Source: Epilithonimonas arachidiradicis (GTDB taxonomy: Bacteria > Bacteroidota > Bacteroidia > Flavobacteriales > Weeksellaceae). Taken from it: a DNA stretch of 64,000 nucleotides. Numbering within the stretch: position 1 is the stretch's first letter; every line of letters starts with the position of its first letter. A program made the position numbers and the translations under genes. Shown piece by piece: positions 17,526 through 25,432 of the stretch. The DNA is taken from the NCBI RefSeq assembly GCF_003610695.1, contig NZ_RAQH01000012.1:1-64000 (forward strand), in the 5' to 3' direction. Under the pieces are notes generated by a model that saw only the letters and a list, made by a program, of their open reading frames with translations, was not told the origin of the DNA and searched no databases.

Positions 17526-17556
17526 AAAGACAGAAAATATTTTCTGTCTTTTTTTA
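17526..17556 (+). terminator. Terminator of endonuclease copy 1
   Basis: AAAGACAGAAAAT and ATTTTCTGTCTTT form a perfect self-complementary hairpin followed by TTTT. Confidence 0.85.
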
Positions 17557-17665
17557 TTTCACAATGTTAAAAATCTAATAATTTGCTAAATAGAAATACA
17601 AATATTCAATCAATAATAAATTACGGCTACAATGTTAATAATTAATAATATTAATCTATCATAAT

Positions 17666-17698
17666 ATTTTATACCTTTAGCGCCCTTAATTTTTTGAA
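17666..17698 (+). promoter_or_regulatory. Leader shared by the two endonuclease genes (copy 2)
   Basis: Matches the leader at 16387-16420 apart from one A. TACCTTTA at 17672-17679 is the likely -7 box. Confidence 0.6.
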
Positions 17699-18760
17699 AT
17701 GAAAAAAAGTATTTTTATTCTTTTGGTTGGCATGTTTGGTATTACAAATGCTCAAATTCCAACCGGTTATTATAACGGAACAGATGGTCTTACGGGGCAA
17801 GCACTCAAGACTAAGTTGAGTCAAATTGTGACGAACGGTCATCAGGACAAAGGTTACAACTGGAATGTTTTTTCTTCTGCCGACAGAGACAAATATTATG
17901 AAAAAGACAATAGTGTTTTAGATATCTATTCTGAAAATCCGACCGGACCAGATCCTTACAACTTTTCTATGGGAGCTAATCAATGTGGAAATTATAATGG
18001 AGAAGGCGTGTGTTACAACAGAGAACACACGATTCCAAAATCAACGTTTGATGACAGAACACCAATGCACAATGACTACCAACACCTTTTACCAACGGAT
18101 GGTTATGTGAATGGAAAAAGAAGCAATTGGCCTTATGGAGAAGTTGGAACCGCAACTTGGACTTCTAAAAATGGCTCAAAATTGGGAAGCAGCAAACTGA
18201 ATGGTTATGGCGGCACCGTTTTCGAACCAATTAATGAGTTTAAAGGCGATATTGCTCGTATCTATTTCTATTTTGCTACAAGATATCAGTCTCAGATAAC
18301 AACATTCAACTATGATATGTATGATGGCTCAACTTTCAAAGTTTTTGCTGAACCATTTTTATCAATGTTGTTGAGATGGCATCAGCAAGATCCTGTGTCT
18401 CAAAAGGAAATTGACAGAAATGGTGCTGTATATGCCTATCAAGGTAACAGAAATCCATATATCGACCATCCTGAATATATTGCACAAATCTGGGGAACTG
18501 TATTGGCTGTAGATGATGCTTCTTTTTCTAAGAATTTGACAATTGCCCCAAATCCTGTAAAAGGAAACACAATCCAGGTAACTGGCGATAAAGATTTGAA
18601 ACAATTCAAAAAAGCTTTTATCTATAACACTGTTGGACAGAATGTTCAAACGATTGAAAATCCTTTTCAAAACGGAAATACAATCACCTTGAAAAATCTT
18701 CCAAAAGGTGTTTACATCTTGAAAACAGGAGAATTGAACACCAAATTTATTGTGGATTAA
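17699..18760 (+). CDS. Secreted endonuclease I with T9SS sorting domain (copy 2)
   Basis: A 353-residue paralogue of the preceding gene. It has a signal peptide, catalytic CYNREHTIPKSTF, YQHLLPTDGYVNG and EFKGDIAR, and a T9SS domain from LAVDDASFSKN. The catalytic domains differ at many positions, while the last 85 residues differ at only about seven. Synonymous sites in that end are well diverged, so protein-level constraint is more likely than recent gene conversion. Confidence 0.92.
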   Translation: MKKSIFILLVGMFGITNAQIPTGYYNGTDGLTGQALKTKLSQIVTNGHQDKGYNWNVFSSADRDKYYEKDNSVLDIYSENPTGPDPYNFSMGANQCGNYNGEGVCYNREHTIPKSTFDDRTPMHNDYQHLLPTDGYVNGKRSNWPYGEVGTATWTSKNGSKLGSSKLNGYGGTVFEPINEFKGDIARIYFYFATRYQSQITTFNYDMYDGSTFKVFAEPFLSMLLRWHQQDPVSQKEIDRNGAVYAYQGNRNPYIDHPEYIAQIWGTVLAVDDASFSKNLTIAPNPVKGNTIQVTGDKDLKQFKKAFIYNTVGQNVQTIENPFQNGNTITLKNLPKGVYILKTGELNTKFIVD

Positions 18761-18787
18761 TTGTCTTAAACAAATATTAAAAACCTG

Positions 18788-18819
18788 AAATCAGTTGCTT
18801 TGACAGCTGATTTTTTTTT
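18788..18819 (+). terminator. Terminator of endonuclease copy 2
   Basis: AAATCAG (18788-18794) and CTGATTT (18807-18813) stem, followed by a run of T. Confidence 0.7.
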
Positions 18820-18844
18820 ACCTTGAAACTTCAAAAAATTTAAA

Positions 18845-19513
18845 ATGAAATACAACAGACCGCTTTTCAAAAAGCTTTTTTTCTTCGCATTGATGCTCAG
18901 CTCTCTCCTATTTTTTGCTCAGGAAAAACCATTCTGGAAAGAGATTCAGGAATTCAAAAAATTAGATCAAACGAATGGGATTCCTAAGAGACCGATTTTA
19001 TTTTTAGGAAGTTCTTCTTTTACTTATTGGAAAGATGTGAATGATTATTTTCCAGGAAAAACGATAGTCAACAGAGGTTTTGGAGGTTCCAGATTATTAG
19101 ACTTAAATAATTATTCTGAAGAGCTTTTATCTCCCTACCATACTAAACAGATTGTTATCTATTGCGGAGAAAATGATATTTCTACAGATAATCCTACTCC
19201 CACAGAAGTTTTGGAAAGATTTAAAACATTCTTTGGAAAAATTAGAGCGAAATACCCAAAAGTTCCAGTAGCTTATGTTTCCGTAAAATATTCGCCAAGC
19301 CGTGAACAGTTTTGGCCTCAGATGAAAGAACTCAATGAGTCAATAGAGGCTTATCTTAAAACTCAAAAAAGAGCAAAATTCATTGACATCACCCAAGTGA
19401 TGAACGACGAAAATGAAAAAGTAAGAACCGACATTTTTAAAGAGGATATGCTGCATATGAAGCCAGAAGGTTATCGACTTTGGGCAAAGGTAATGGCACC
19501 TTATTTAAAATAA
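18845..19513 (+). CDS. Secreted SGNH/GDSL hydrolase
   Basis: A 222-residue protein with a signal peptide (LFFFALMLSSLLFFAQ). The blocks of the family are visible: LFLGSSSFTYW (Ser in a GDSL-like position), GFGGSRLLDL (block II Gly), GENDIS (block III Asn) and DMLHMKPEGY (block V Asp and His). It is similar to platelet-activating factor acetylhydrolase-like and acyl-esterase SGNH proteins. Substrate unknown. Confidence 0.88.
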   Translation: MKYNRPLFKKLFFFALMLSSLLFFAQEKPFWKEIQEFKKLDQTNGIPKRPILFLGSSSFTYWKDVNDYFPGKTIVNRGFGGSRLLDLNNYSEELLSPYHTKQIVIYCGENDISTDNPTPTEVLERFKTFFGKIRAKYPKVPVAYVSVKYSPSREQFWPQMKELNESIEAYLKTQKRAKFIDITQVMNDENEKVRTDIFKEDMLHMKPEGYRLWAKVMAPYLK

Positions 19514-19534
19514 ATTCTTTAGAAACATTAAATT

Positions 19535-19571
19535 AATTCCTTAGTTGTTAAATAATTAAGGAATTTTTTAT
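19535..19571 (+). terminator. Terminator after the SGNH hydrolase
   Basis: ATTCCTTA and TTAAGGAAT form a stem followed by TTTTTT. Confidence 0.75.
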
Positions 19572-19578
19572 TTTTAAT

Positions 19579-19608
19579 TTGTATTTATTCTAAATTAATT
19601 TATATTTG
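19579..19608 (+). promoter_or_regulatory. Promoter of the small Cys-rich peptide gene
   Basis: TTG (19579-19581), 19 nt, TATATTTG (19601-19608) is a full Bacteroidetes promoter; the ATG follows after 5 nt, so the transcript is probably leaderless. Confidence 0.65.
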
Positions 19609-19613
19609 CAGCT

Positions 19614-19766
19614 ATGATTCCGATAGTTATTCCTTTCAAGATTGCGCCTTTGGCTCCGGCTTACAGAAACGACGAAATGATGTATTGCGATAAGAAAAAA
19701 TGCTGCAAAAAATTCAAAAAAGGAAAGCGTTGCAAAAAATGTCCTGGAAGAGCTAAAATCAGCTAA
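19614..19766 (+). CDS. 50-residue Cys/Lys-rich peptide
   Basis: A small ORF reading [15 protein letters not shown], then [29 protein letters not shown] to the end (quoted in parts: [22 protein letters not shown]). It has five Cys, including a CC and a CxxC, and a strongly basic tail, so a metal- or nucleic-acid-binding peptide is possible. It has a consensus promoter directly upstream and ends 8 bp inside the convergent DnaJ-like gene. It is probably a conserved small protein of Flavobacteriia; the family is not named. Confidence 0.7.
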   Translation: MIPIVIPFKIAPLAPAYRNDEMMYCDKKKCCKKFKKGKRCKKCPGRAKIS

Positions 19767-20403
19767 ACATCAGCCAGATAATCATAGCAGCCAATGCTAA
19801 AAATATAAGAACAGAAACCAGTCTTTTAGATTGGTTTTCTTTTTTTGGAGGTTTTTGGAAAGATTCGGATGGATTGTTTAACGATTCTTTTTCCTCAGAA
19901 TTGGATTCTGAATCTGCTAGTTCTGTAATTGTAATGCCCTGAACAATCGTTTTGTGAAGAACTGTATTGGTCGCGTGAAGCAAAATCTGGAATTTCCCCT
20001 GAGAATCAAATTCTTTAATTCTAATTGTTCTTTCGCCATTTGGTTTTTCTAATCCAAAAGGGACTATTTTCACCAGATCAGCATCGTAAGTATTCCAGTA
20101 AACTGTTATTTCTTCGCCCACTTTTGCCCGGATTTTACTCGCGGAAAAGCTCTTGATTTTTGGCGGAAGAATGCTTTTCACATTTCTTTGCTGACTGCTT
20201 AGATTCTGGTCATAGAGTCGTCTTCTACCGGTATCTGTCAGTGTTTCATAAGCTTCCTGAATTTCCCTGAATCTATCCGAGAAAAACTCATCATTCTCAT
20301 TCTTATCCGGATGATATTTCAGAGAAAGTTTCCTGTAGGCTTTTTTGATGTCTTCTGCAGAAGCATTTTGAGGAATTCCGAGAAAGTAGTAGTAATCCTT
20401 CAC
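19759..20403 (-). CDS. DnaJ-domain membrane protein
   Basis: A 214-residue protein. It has an N-terminal J domain (1-65) with the HPD tripeptide ([13 protein letters not shown]), a middle domain (about 85-150, [19 protein letters not shown]) that looks like an Ig-like beta domain, an acidic linker, and a C-terminal TM segment ([18 protein letters not shown]). It probably recruits Hsp70/DnaK at the membrane. It lacks the zinc fingers of true DnaJ. Confidence 0.88.
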   Translation of the reverse strand: MKDYYYFLGIPQNASAEDIKKAYRKLSLKYHPDKNENDEFFSDRFREIQEAYETLTDTGRRRLYDQNLSSQQRNVKSILPPKIKSFSASKIRAKVGEEITVYWNTYDADLVKIVPFGLEKPNGERTIRIKEFDSQGKFQILLHATNTVLHKTIVQGITITELADSESNSEEKESLNNPSESFQKPPKKENQSKRLVSVLIFLALAAMIIWLMFS

Positions 20404-20440
20404 AAAGCAAATTTAACGATTTCAAAACTTTCCGTCAACA

Positions 20441-20471
20441 AAAAAACGGAAAGCTCTCACTTCCCGTTTTT
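20441..20471 (-). terminator. Terminator after the 79-residue protein gene
   Basis: An AAAACGG/CCGTTTT stem with A/T flanks, downstream of the minus-strand gene at 20502-20741. Confidence 0.6.
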
Positions 20472-20501
20472 CTAACAATTAAATTTAATTTTCTAAAAAA
20501 A

Positions 20502-20741
20502 TTATTCTGCCGTTCTTGGCTTGCAGCATCCTCTTCCGAATTGCGTTCTCACTTTTTCTTTCAGAGAGTTGTATTCTTCGTCATTCATCGTTCTGATTCT
20601 GTCTGCAAAACCGAACGGCGTTCTTTCCTTCACATCATATTCGTCGAAGATTCCTTTTACGAATGCTTTTCTTTTTTGCGCTTTTTTGGCGATGATGGCG
20701 ATAGCTGCTAAACCTGCGATTGCTAAAATTCCTTTTTTCAT
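20502..20741 (-). CDS. Small hypothetical protein with N-terminal membrane segment
   Basis: 79 residues: an N-terminal hydrophobic segment (GILAIAGLAAIAIIAKK) and a charged soluble part ending RGCCKPRTAE. No family recognised. It has its own terminator, and lies upstream of the DnaJ-like gene on the same strand, so a shared transcript is possible but interrupted by the hairpin. Confidence 0.6.
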   Translation of the reverse strand: MKKGILAIAGLAAIAIIAKKAQKRKAFVKGIFDEYDVKERTPFGFADRIRTMNDEEYNSLKEKVRTQFGRGCCKPRTAE

Positions 20742-20814
20742 TTTTTTAAAATTTTACGTTACATTTAGGAAGACGCCGCTGAAAATCTTTTACTTTAAAT
20801 AATTATTTGACTTG

Positions 20815-20975
20815 CCGAACCACTTCGTTAGGTTTGGGCGCCTTTATCCGCCCTCTGTTCCCGCTTTTTTTTGTCATTGCGAACGAAGTGAAGCAATCTG
20901 CTGAACTTTTATACAATCGCAAAAACAAAAAAGAGCTCCACTCAGGTCGGGGCGTGCTGCGCAGTCTAGAAAGAT
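20815..20975. repeat. Nested intergenic repeat (REP-like)
   Basis: The outer part carries TTTGGGCGCCTTTATCCGCC...TTCCCGCTTTTTTTT on the left and AAAAAAGAGCTCCACTCAGG...CGGGG on the right. Inside is GTCATTGCGAACGAAGTGA-AGCAATCTG, a type of repeat common in many bacterial genomes. It looks like one repeat inserted into another. No gene is supported here. Confidence 0.5.
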
Positions 20976-21049
20976 TTATCATACTATAGAAAGTTACTCC
21001 CAATTTTGTAATTTTAAAATTTTCAGAATTAAAATATTTATCAAGAAAA

Positions 21050-21595
21050 ATGAGAAGAATAATATTGGACTTAGCAGTAACTTTAGACGGTTTTATAGAA
21101 GGTCCTAATGGCGAAATCGATTGGTGTATTATGGACGAAGATATGGACTTTGACGGTTTCTTATCATCTATTGACACCATTTTCTATGGGCGGATAAGTT
21201 ATGATGCCTGGGGAAATTTTCAACCAGAAAGCAGTGCCGACGAAGTTGAAAAGAATCTTTGGCGCAATGTTCACTCAAAGAAAAAATACGTTTTCTCAAG
21301 ACAAAACAGACAGGATGAAAATGCGATTTTCATTAATTCTGATATCCAGACAAAAGTTGCAGAAATAAAAAAAGAATCCGGAAAAGATATCTGGTTGTAT
21401 GGCGGAGCAAGTTTGATCAAAACATTTATTCAATCAAATCTTGTAGACATTTACAGAATATCTGTTCATCCTATAGCATTAGGAAGCGGAAAACCATTGT
21501 TTGAAGACTTAACCGAGCGACTCAATCTCAAACTAATAAAAACAAATGTCTTTAAGTCAGGAGTTGTACAATTGATTTATGAGCCATTAAAATAA
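21050..21595 (+). CDS. Dihydrofolate reductase family protein (RibD C-terminal-like)
   Basis: A 181-residue protein of the YyaP/YwjB kind: LAVTLDGFIEGPNGEIDW at the start, FYGRISYDAW, KDIWLYGGASLIKTFIQ and HPIALGSGKPLF. It shares the DHFR/RibD reductase fold and probably binds NADPH. The substrate is unknown; it is not the primary FolA. Confidence 0.88.
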   Translation: MRRIILDLAVTLDGFIEGPNGEIDWCIMDEDMDFDGFLSSIDTIFYGRISYDAWGNFQPESSADEVEKNLWRNVHSKKKYVFSRQNRQDENAIFINSDIQTKVAEIKKESGKDIWLYGGASLIKTFIQSNLVDIYRISVHPIALGSGKPLFEDLTERLNLKLIKTNVFKSGVVQLIYEPLK

Positions 21596-21596
21596 A

Positions 21597-21620
21597 AAAG
21601 CTTTGCGGTTGCAAAGCTTT
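21597..21620. terminator. Bidirectional terminator
   Basis: AAAGCTTTGC, loop GGTT, GCAAAGCTTT: a perfect 10-bp stem between convergent genes. Confidence 0.9.
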
Positions 21621-21624
21621 AATT

Positions 21625-22068
21625 TTAGTTAGTTTTCATAAAGTCGAAAGCACCTTTTCTAAGATGAATCCCATATTCCAGCCAAGCTTTCATACAAGCC
21701 AGAAAATTGGCCCAGCCTTCGGTTTGACCGATTGCCCACTTTATCCCTTTTTCATCATTGCTATGCCCTTCTTCGGCAACTTTTATCACTGTGTTATTTT
21801 CAGACAACTGTTGTAATTCAATTGTCACAACAGATTCTGGATCCCAAACAAAAACAATTTTTTCATTGGGAATTATTTCTTTCGTTGTCAATGGATAAGA
21901 ACCATCAAATTCTGGGAAAGACCAGAAGATCTCCTTATCGGTTTCCATCCTTCCGGAACCTTTGGAAATAAAATAATTCCGCATTATTTCCGGATTGACA
22001 ATCGCTTCAAATACTTCTGAAATAGGCTTCTGAATCCCAATGGATGCTTTGGCTGTTACTTTTTCCAT
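21625..22068 (-). CDS. SRPBCC domain protein (AHSA1-like)
   Basis: 147 residues from the start MEKVTAKAS at 22068. The family pattern is ISEVFEAIVNPEIMRNYF, FPEFDGSYPLTTKEIIPNEKIVFVW and GWANFLACMKAWLEYG. SRPBCC proteins bind hydrophobic ligands in a helix-grip fold; no function is assigned. It is the first in a minus-strand series of SRPBCC and VOC genes. Confidence 0.85.
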   Translation of the reverse strand: MEKVTAKASIGIQKPISEVFEAIVNPEIMRNYFISKGSGRMETDKEIFWSFPEFDGSYPLTTKEIIPNEKIVFVWDPESVVTIELQQLSENNTVIKVAEEGHSNDEKGIKWAIGQTEGWANFLACMKAWLEYGIHLRKGAFDFMKTN

Positions 22069-22089
22069 AGAGTTATTTTTTAAGTTAAT

Positions 22090-22206
22090 CACAAAGACGC
22101 AAATGTCAAAATTTTAATATGTTTAAAGGCACAAGGGATTTTGTCAAACAATACAACTTTGTGCCTTAAAAAAGTAATATTCAAATAATTATTTTGTGTC
22201 TTTGTG
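22090..22206. repeat. Palindromic intergenic element 1
   Basis: The terminal parts CACAAAGACGCAAA (22090-22103) and TTTGTGTCTTTGTG (22193-22206) are inverted repeats with one mismatch, and an inner pair AAGGCACAA/TTGTGCCTT (22126-22167) forms a second stem. It is MITE- or REP-like, and no gene lies in it. Confidence 0.55.
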
Positions 22207-22215
22207 TAAAACTAT

Positions 22216-22653
22216 TTATCCTTCGTAACCAGAATCTTTACTGAAATTGACCATCCAGTAAACACCGTATTTGTCTTTGAAGCTTCCGAAATAATCGCCC
22301 CAAAACTGGTCTTCCATTGGCATTTCTATTTCTCCGCCTGCAGAAAGTCCGTTGAAAATCCGGTCTGCTTCTTCTCTGCTTTCCGGGAAAATAGAAATAT
22401 AATTTCCGTTTCCCTGATTGAGTTTGTGCCCCATAGACGGAACGATGTCCGAAGCCATCAAAAGGTCTTTTCCTATTGGCAATGCGATGTGCATTACTCG
22501 GTTTTTCTCATCTTCGGTAAGATGTTCTGTTCCCGGTGCATTTCCCATTTTCATTACTCCGCCTACGAATTCGCCACCGAAAACGGATTGATAAAATCTG
22601 AAAGCTTCTTCTGCTGTACCATCAAAATTGAGGTATGAATTTAATTTTGGCAT
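22216..22653 (-). CDS. VOC family protein (PhnB-like)
   Basis: 145 residues. It opens LNSYLNFDGTAEEAFRFYQSVFGG and ends WGDYFGSFKDKYGVYWMVN, both marks of the PhnB/glyoxalase-like VOC family. Such proteins are often annotated as glyoxalase or bleomycin-resistance-like; the true substrate is unknown. Confidence 0.88.
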   Translation of the reverse strand: MPKLNSYLNFDGTAEEAFRFYQSVFGGEFVGGVMKMGNAPGTEHLTEDEKNRVMHIALPIGKDLLMASDIVPSMGHKLNQGNGNYISIFPESREEADRIFNGLSAGGEIEMPMEDQFWGDYFGSFKDKYGVYWMVNFSKDSGYEG

Positions 22654-22683
22654 ATTTTATTTTTTAGTTGTGTTTACTTTAAT

Positions 22684-23460
22684 CTATGAGTTTAAAAACT
22701 TTTTGATTTGAGACATTGTAAAATCAATGAGTTCGGTATCTGAATTTCCATTCTCATCAGCCATCATATAATTACCGTGACCTGCCGGTAAAATCATTAC
22801 TTTGGAATGTGGAATCAGTTGATTCATTTCTGCGATATGTTGCACTTTTATCACATCTTTATCACCTGCAATCAGGAAAACAGGACATTTTATGGATTGC
22901 AAAATCTCATCATCAATATCTTGAAAGTTTATCATCCGTTGGCTGTCTTTCTCAAACATATTTTTTAAAAGATTCTCATCAGGATTGATTTTCAGGAAAT
23001 TCTCCTTCAGTTTTTGCATAATATTCTCTACACTTGCTTTGGCCATCCCTTCAAAAAAACCGTCTATCATTCCGTTTCGTTTGGTGACACCAGATGCAGC
23101 AATTACTTTTTCTATTTTATCAGGGAAAAGATGAGCAATCTGTAAAACCGTTGTCGCGCCATTACTGAATCCAAAAAATGAAGCGTTTACAATATTAAGT
23201 TTCTCTAAAACCGCCATTATATCTCTTGCATCTTGTTCAAAAGTTTCAGGGATATAGCGATGTTCGGACTTACCGTGGTTTTGTAAATCAATGACAATCA
23301 GCTGAAAATCATCTTTCAATCTTTTAATCGTTTCCTCGAAATCATAAAACCCCGAAGAACCGCCTCCGTGTATTAGAACCAACGGTTTTCCTTCTCCATA
23401 GATTTCATAATAGAGATTGATATCATTAGCCTTCTCAAAGCCATTTGAGCTTAGTTTCAT
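22684..23460 (-). CDS. Alpha/beta hydrolase
   Basis: 258 residues. HGGGSSGFYDFEETI is the oxyanion region, FFGFSNGATT holds the nucleophile Ser, IAGDKDVI the Asp and PAGHGNYM the His. Cytosolic, no signal peptide. It sits in the SRPBCC/VOC series. Substrate unknown. Confidence 0.9.
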   Translation of the reverse strand: MKLSSNGFEKANDINLYYEIYGEGKPLVLIHGGGSSGFYDFEETIKRLKDDFQLIVIDLQNHGKSEHRYIPETFEQDARDIMAVLEKLNIVNASFFGFSNGATTVLQIAHLFPDKIEKVIAASGVTKRNGMIDGFFEGMAKASVENIMQKLKENFLKINPDENLLKNMFEKDSQRMINFQDIDDEILQSIKCPVFLIAGDKDVIKVQHIAEMNQLIPHSKVMILPAGHGNYMMADENGNSDTELIDFTMSQIKKFLNS

Positions 23461-23466
23461 CTATGT

Positions 23467-23902
23467 TTATGAGTTTAAATATTTTTCCAAATGTTCCAAA
23501 TACTGCGTCCAGGCACCTGCACAGTTTTTATAGCATTCGATTTTGGGAATCAAACCTTCATGAGTAAATGTCACTTTTGTCCCATTGTCATCTGGTTCTA
23601 AATCAAATTTAATCTTGGTATTTTCCCATTCGTGCGTGTCATTGATAAAAGACAAATTGCTTTCTGTGACCAGCCAAACCAATTGATTATCAGGATTGAG
23701 TTCTATCAATTTTTGTTTAGAAAAATGAACCCCCATCTCCAGCAGAGAAAGAAAATTCGTCACCGATTTTATTCGTTTCACCTGTAATTTTTTCTCCAAA
23801 TAACCCACTCCACCAAGTTTTTACATCTTGTAAAATCGGAAAGATTTCATCCGCAGATTTATTGGAATGAAAACTATATTCAAAACTCTTATAGGGTTGC
23901 AT
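23467..23902 (-). pseudogene. SRPBCC domain protein, frameshifted
   Basis: Two overlapping frames, 23717-23902 (FEYSFHSNKSADEIFPILQDV...FSAGDGG) and 23467-23808 (VHFSKQKLIELNPDNQLVW...TQYLEHLEKYLNS), together make one complete SRPBCC protein of about 145 residues. The break is at a run of five C (23730-23734); removing one base joins them as AGDGVHFSK. It could be a real +1 mutation, a slippage-prone (phase-variable) site or a sequencing error. Confidence 0.8.
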
Positions 23903-23908
23903 TGTTAT

Positions 23909-24349
23909 TTAATTTTCTGAAAGATTTTTCACAACTTCCAACCCTTTTATGAAGCCATTATCCATCATATCTTTGTAGCTGCTATCGACACCGACCTCAA
24001 CTTTGAGCGTTGTTTTTCCTTCATTGTTTTCGAGATAATAAGCTTCCAGACTTCCGTTCCAGGCTTTCACTTTTTCGCTGTCAACATCTTCCACACCGTT
24101 GTTGAGCTCACCAAGATGCTTGAATATCAAATGTTTCGGTTCTTCTATTCGTTCTATGGTGCTTACCATTCCGTTTTGTCCACTCGCATCTGTAAAATAC
24201 GTTTTCCCTCCAACTTCCCAATCCGTTTTCATCTTAGAATCCGGACTGAAATAATGTGTCCATTGAGAATAAGTTTTGTCATTCCAAAGAACGTCCCAGA
24301 CTTTTTGTGCGGGAGCGTCAATCTCGATTTGATACCTTAATGTTTCCAT
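23909..24349 (-). CDS. SRPBCC domain protein (AHSA1-like)
   Basis: 146 residues: IEIDAPAQKVWDVLWNDKTYSQW opening, GGKTYFTDASGQNGMVSTI, then EEPKHLIFKHLGEL and a helix at the end. It is a typical activator-of-Hsp90-like SRPBCC protein. It is 6 bp from the frameshifted paralogue and 11 bp from the VOC gene, so an operon is likely. Confidence 0.85.
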   Translation of the reverse strand: METLRYQIEIDAPAQKVWDVLWNDKTYSQWTHYFSPDSKMKTDWEVGGKTYFTDASGQNGMVSTIERIEEPKHLIFKHLGELNNGVEDVDSEKVKAWNGSLEAYYLENNEGKTTLKVEVGVDSSYKDMMDNGFIKGLEVVKNLSEN

Positions 24350-24360
24350 AACTTTATATT

Positions 24361-25215
24361 TTATGAGTTGTAATAAGCCTCTTCGATATCTTTGATGATA
24401 ATTTTCTTCATTTTCATCATTGCGCCAAAAGCTTTCTGAGCTTTTTCCACTTCGTGCGTATTAGTCAGTTCAATTAATCTATGGGGAACAATCTGCCAGC
24501 TAAATCCATATTTGTCCTTGAGCCAACCGCACATGCTTTCCTCACCTTCTTTTGTGAACTCATCCCAATAGTAATCGGTCTCGTCCTGGTCTTTTGTCAT
24601 TATGGTCATAGAAGTCCCTTCTGTAAACTGAGCTTTATGGTCGTGCGAACTGTCCATCGCCATCATCACATAATCATTGATGATAAACTGAGCATGCGCC
24701 ACATTTCCAGCTACATCGCCTTGTCCTTCTTCATATTCCATAACGCCTTCTATCTCAGAATCGGGGAAAATGGTTGTATAATAATTAAGAGCTTCTTTAC
24801 ATTTTCCGGCATTGTTACCTGTAAACATAATCACTGGCGATATTTTTTGCTTGGCTTTTTCCGCAGCAAAATATAACTGCCAGGAAATCCCATACTGATC
24901 TTCTACCCAGGCATATTTTTCGCTCCATAGATAAGAATCCAACTCCATCATGACTTTTCCTTTTTCAGCAAGTCTGTGATAATAACTTTCCACTTCTTCT
25001 GCCGAATCGCACATTACCATCAGTGACAAAGTAACGTTCGGTTTGAACATTGGTCCGCCATTCAGAAACATTAATTTCTGACCTTCGATTTCTATGTTAA
25101 TAACCATTGGCGTATTAACTGTAATCTCTGTTTTTCTGAAAACAGAAGTGTAAAATTCTGCAGCTTCAGCGCCATTTTGGTTGAACCAAAAACAGGGAAA
25201 TATGTTGTTGTTCAT
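24361..25215 (-). CDS. Two-domain VOC protein (PhnB-like tandem)
   Basis: 284 residues with two PhnB-type domains: residues about 1-120 (FPCFWFNQNGAEAAEFYTSVF...EDQYGISWQLYF) and about 125-265 (SPVIMFTGNNAGKCKEALNYY...KDKYGFSWQIVP). Each has the family's N- and C-terminal marks. Often annotated as 3-demethylubiquinone methyltransferase-like, a misnomer. The function is unknown. Confidence 0.88.
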   Translation of the reverse strand: MNNNIFPCFWFNQNGAEAAEFYTSVFRKTEITVNTPMVINIEIEGQKLMFLNGGPMFKPNVTLSLMVMCDSAEEVESYYHRLAEKGKVMMELDSYLWSEKYAWVEDQYGISWQLYFAAEKAKQKISPVIMFTGNNAGKCKEALNYYTTIFPDSEIEGVMEYEEGQGDVAGNVAHAQFIINDYVMMAMDSSHDHKAQFTEGTSMTIMTKDQDETDYYWDEFTKEGEESMCGWLKDKYGFSWQIVPHRLIELTNTHEVEKAQKAFGAMMKMKKIIIKDIEEAYYNS

Positions 25216-25254
25216 TTTTTACATTTTAGAGTTTGTTAAATTTCTATTATAACC

Positions 25255-25424
25255 ACAAAAGTCACAAAAGCTATTATTTTTCTTAAGCTTTTTAAAAGTT
25301 CAAAAAAACAATTTATTCTAAAACTTCAGCTTTTTGCTCTTTTGGGAAGTTTCTTTTTGTGAATTTTCGATAAGCTTCAAAAAGGAGCTTTATAAAAGTT
25401 GATTTAATCTTTTGTGACTTTTGT
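25255..25424. repeat. Palindromic intergenic element 2 with perfect 16-bp terminal repeats
   Basis: ACAAAAGTCACAAAAG at 25255-25270 and its exact complement CTTTTGTGACTTTTGT at 25409-25424 bracket about 140 bp of AT-rich sequence with further inner complementarity (AAGCTTTTTAAAAGTT with AGCTTTATAAAAGTT). No ORF is inside. It resembles a non-autonomous palindromic repeat (MITE-like). Confidence 0.6.
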
Positions 25425-25432
25425 AGTTCAAT

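Noticed and set aside
20803-21180. 125-codon minus-strand ORF
   Set aside because: It spans a nested intergenic repeat and the start of the DHFR-family gene; shadow frame.
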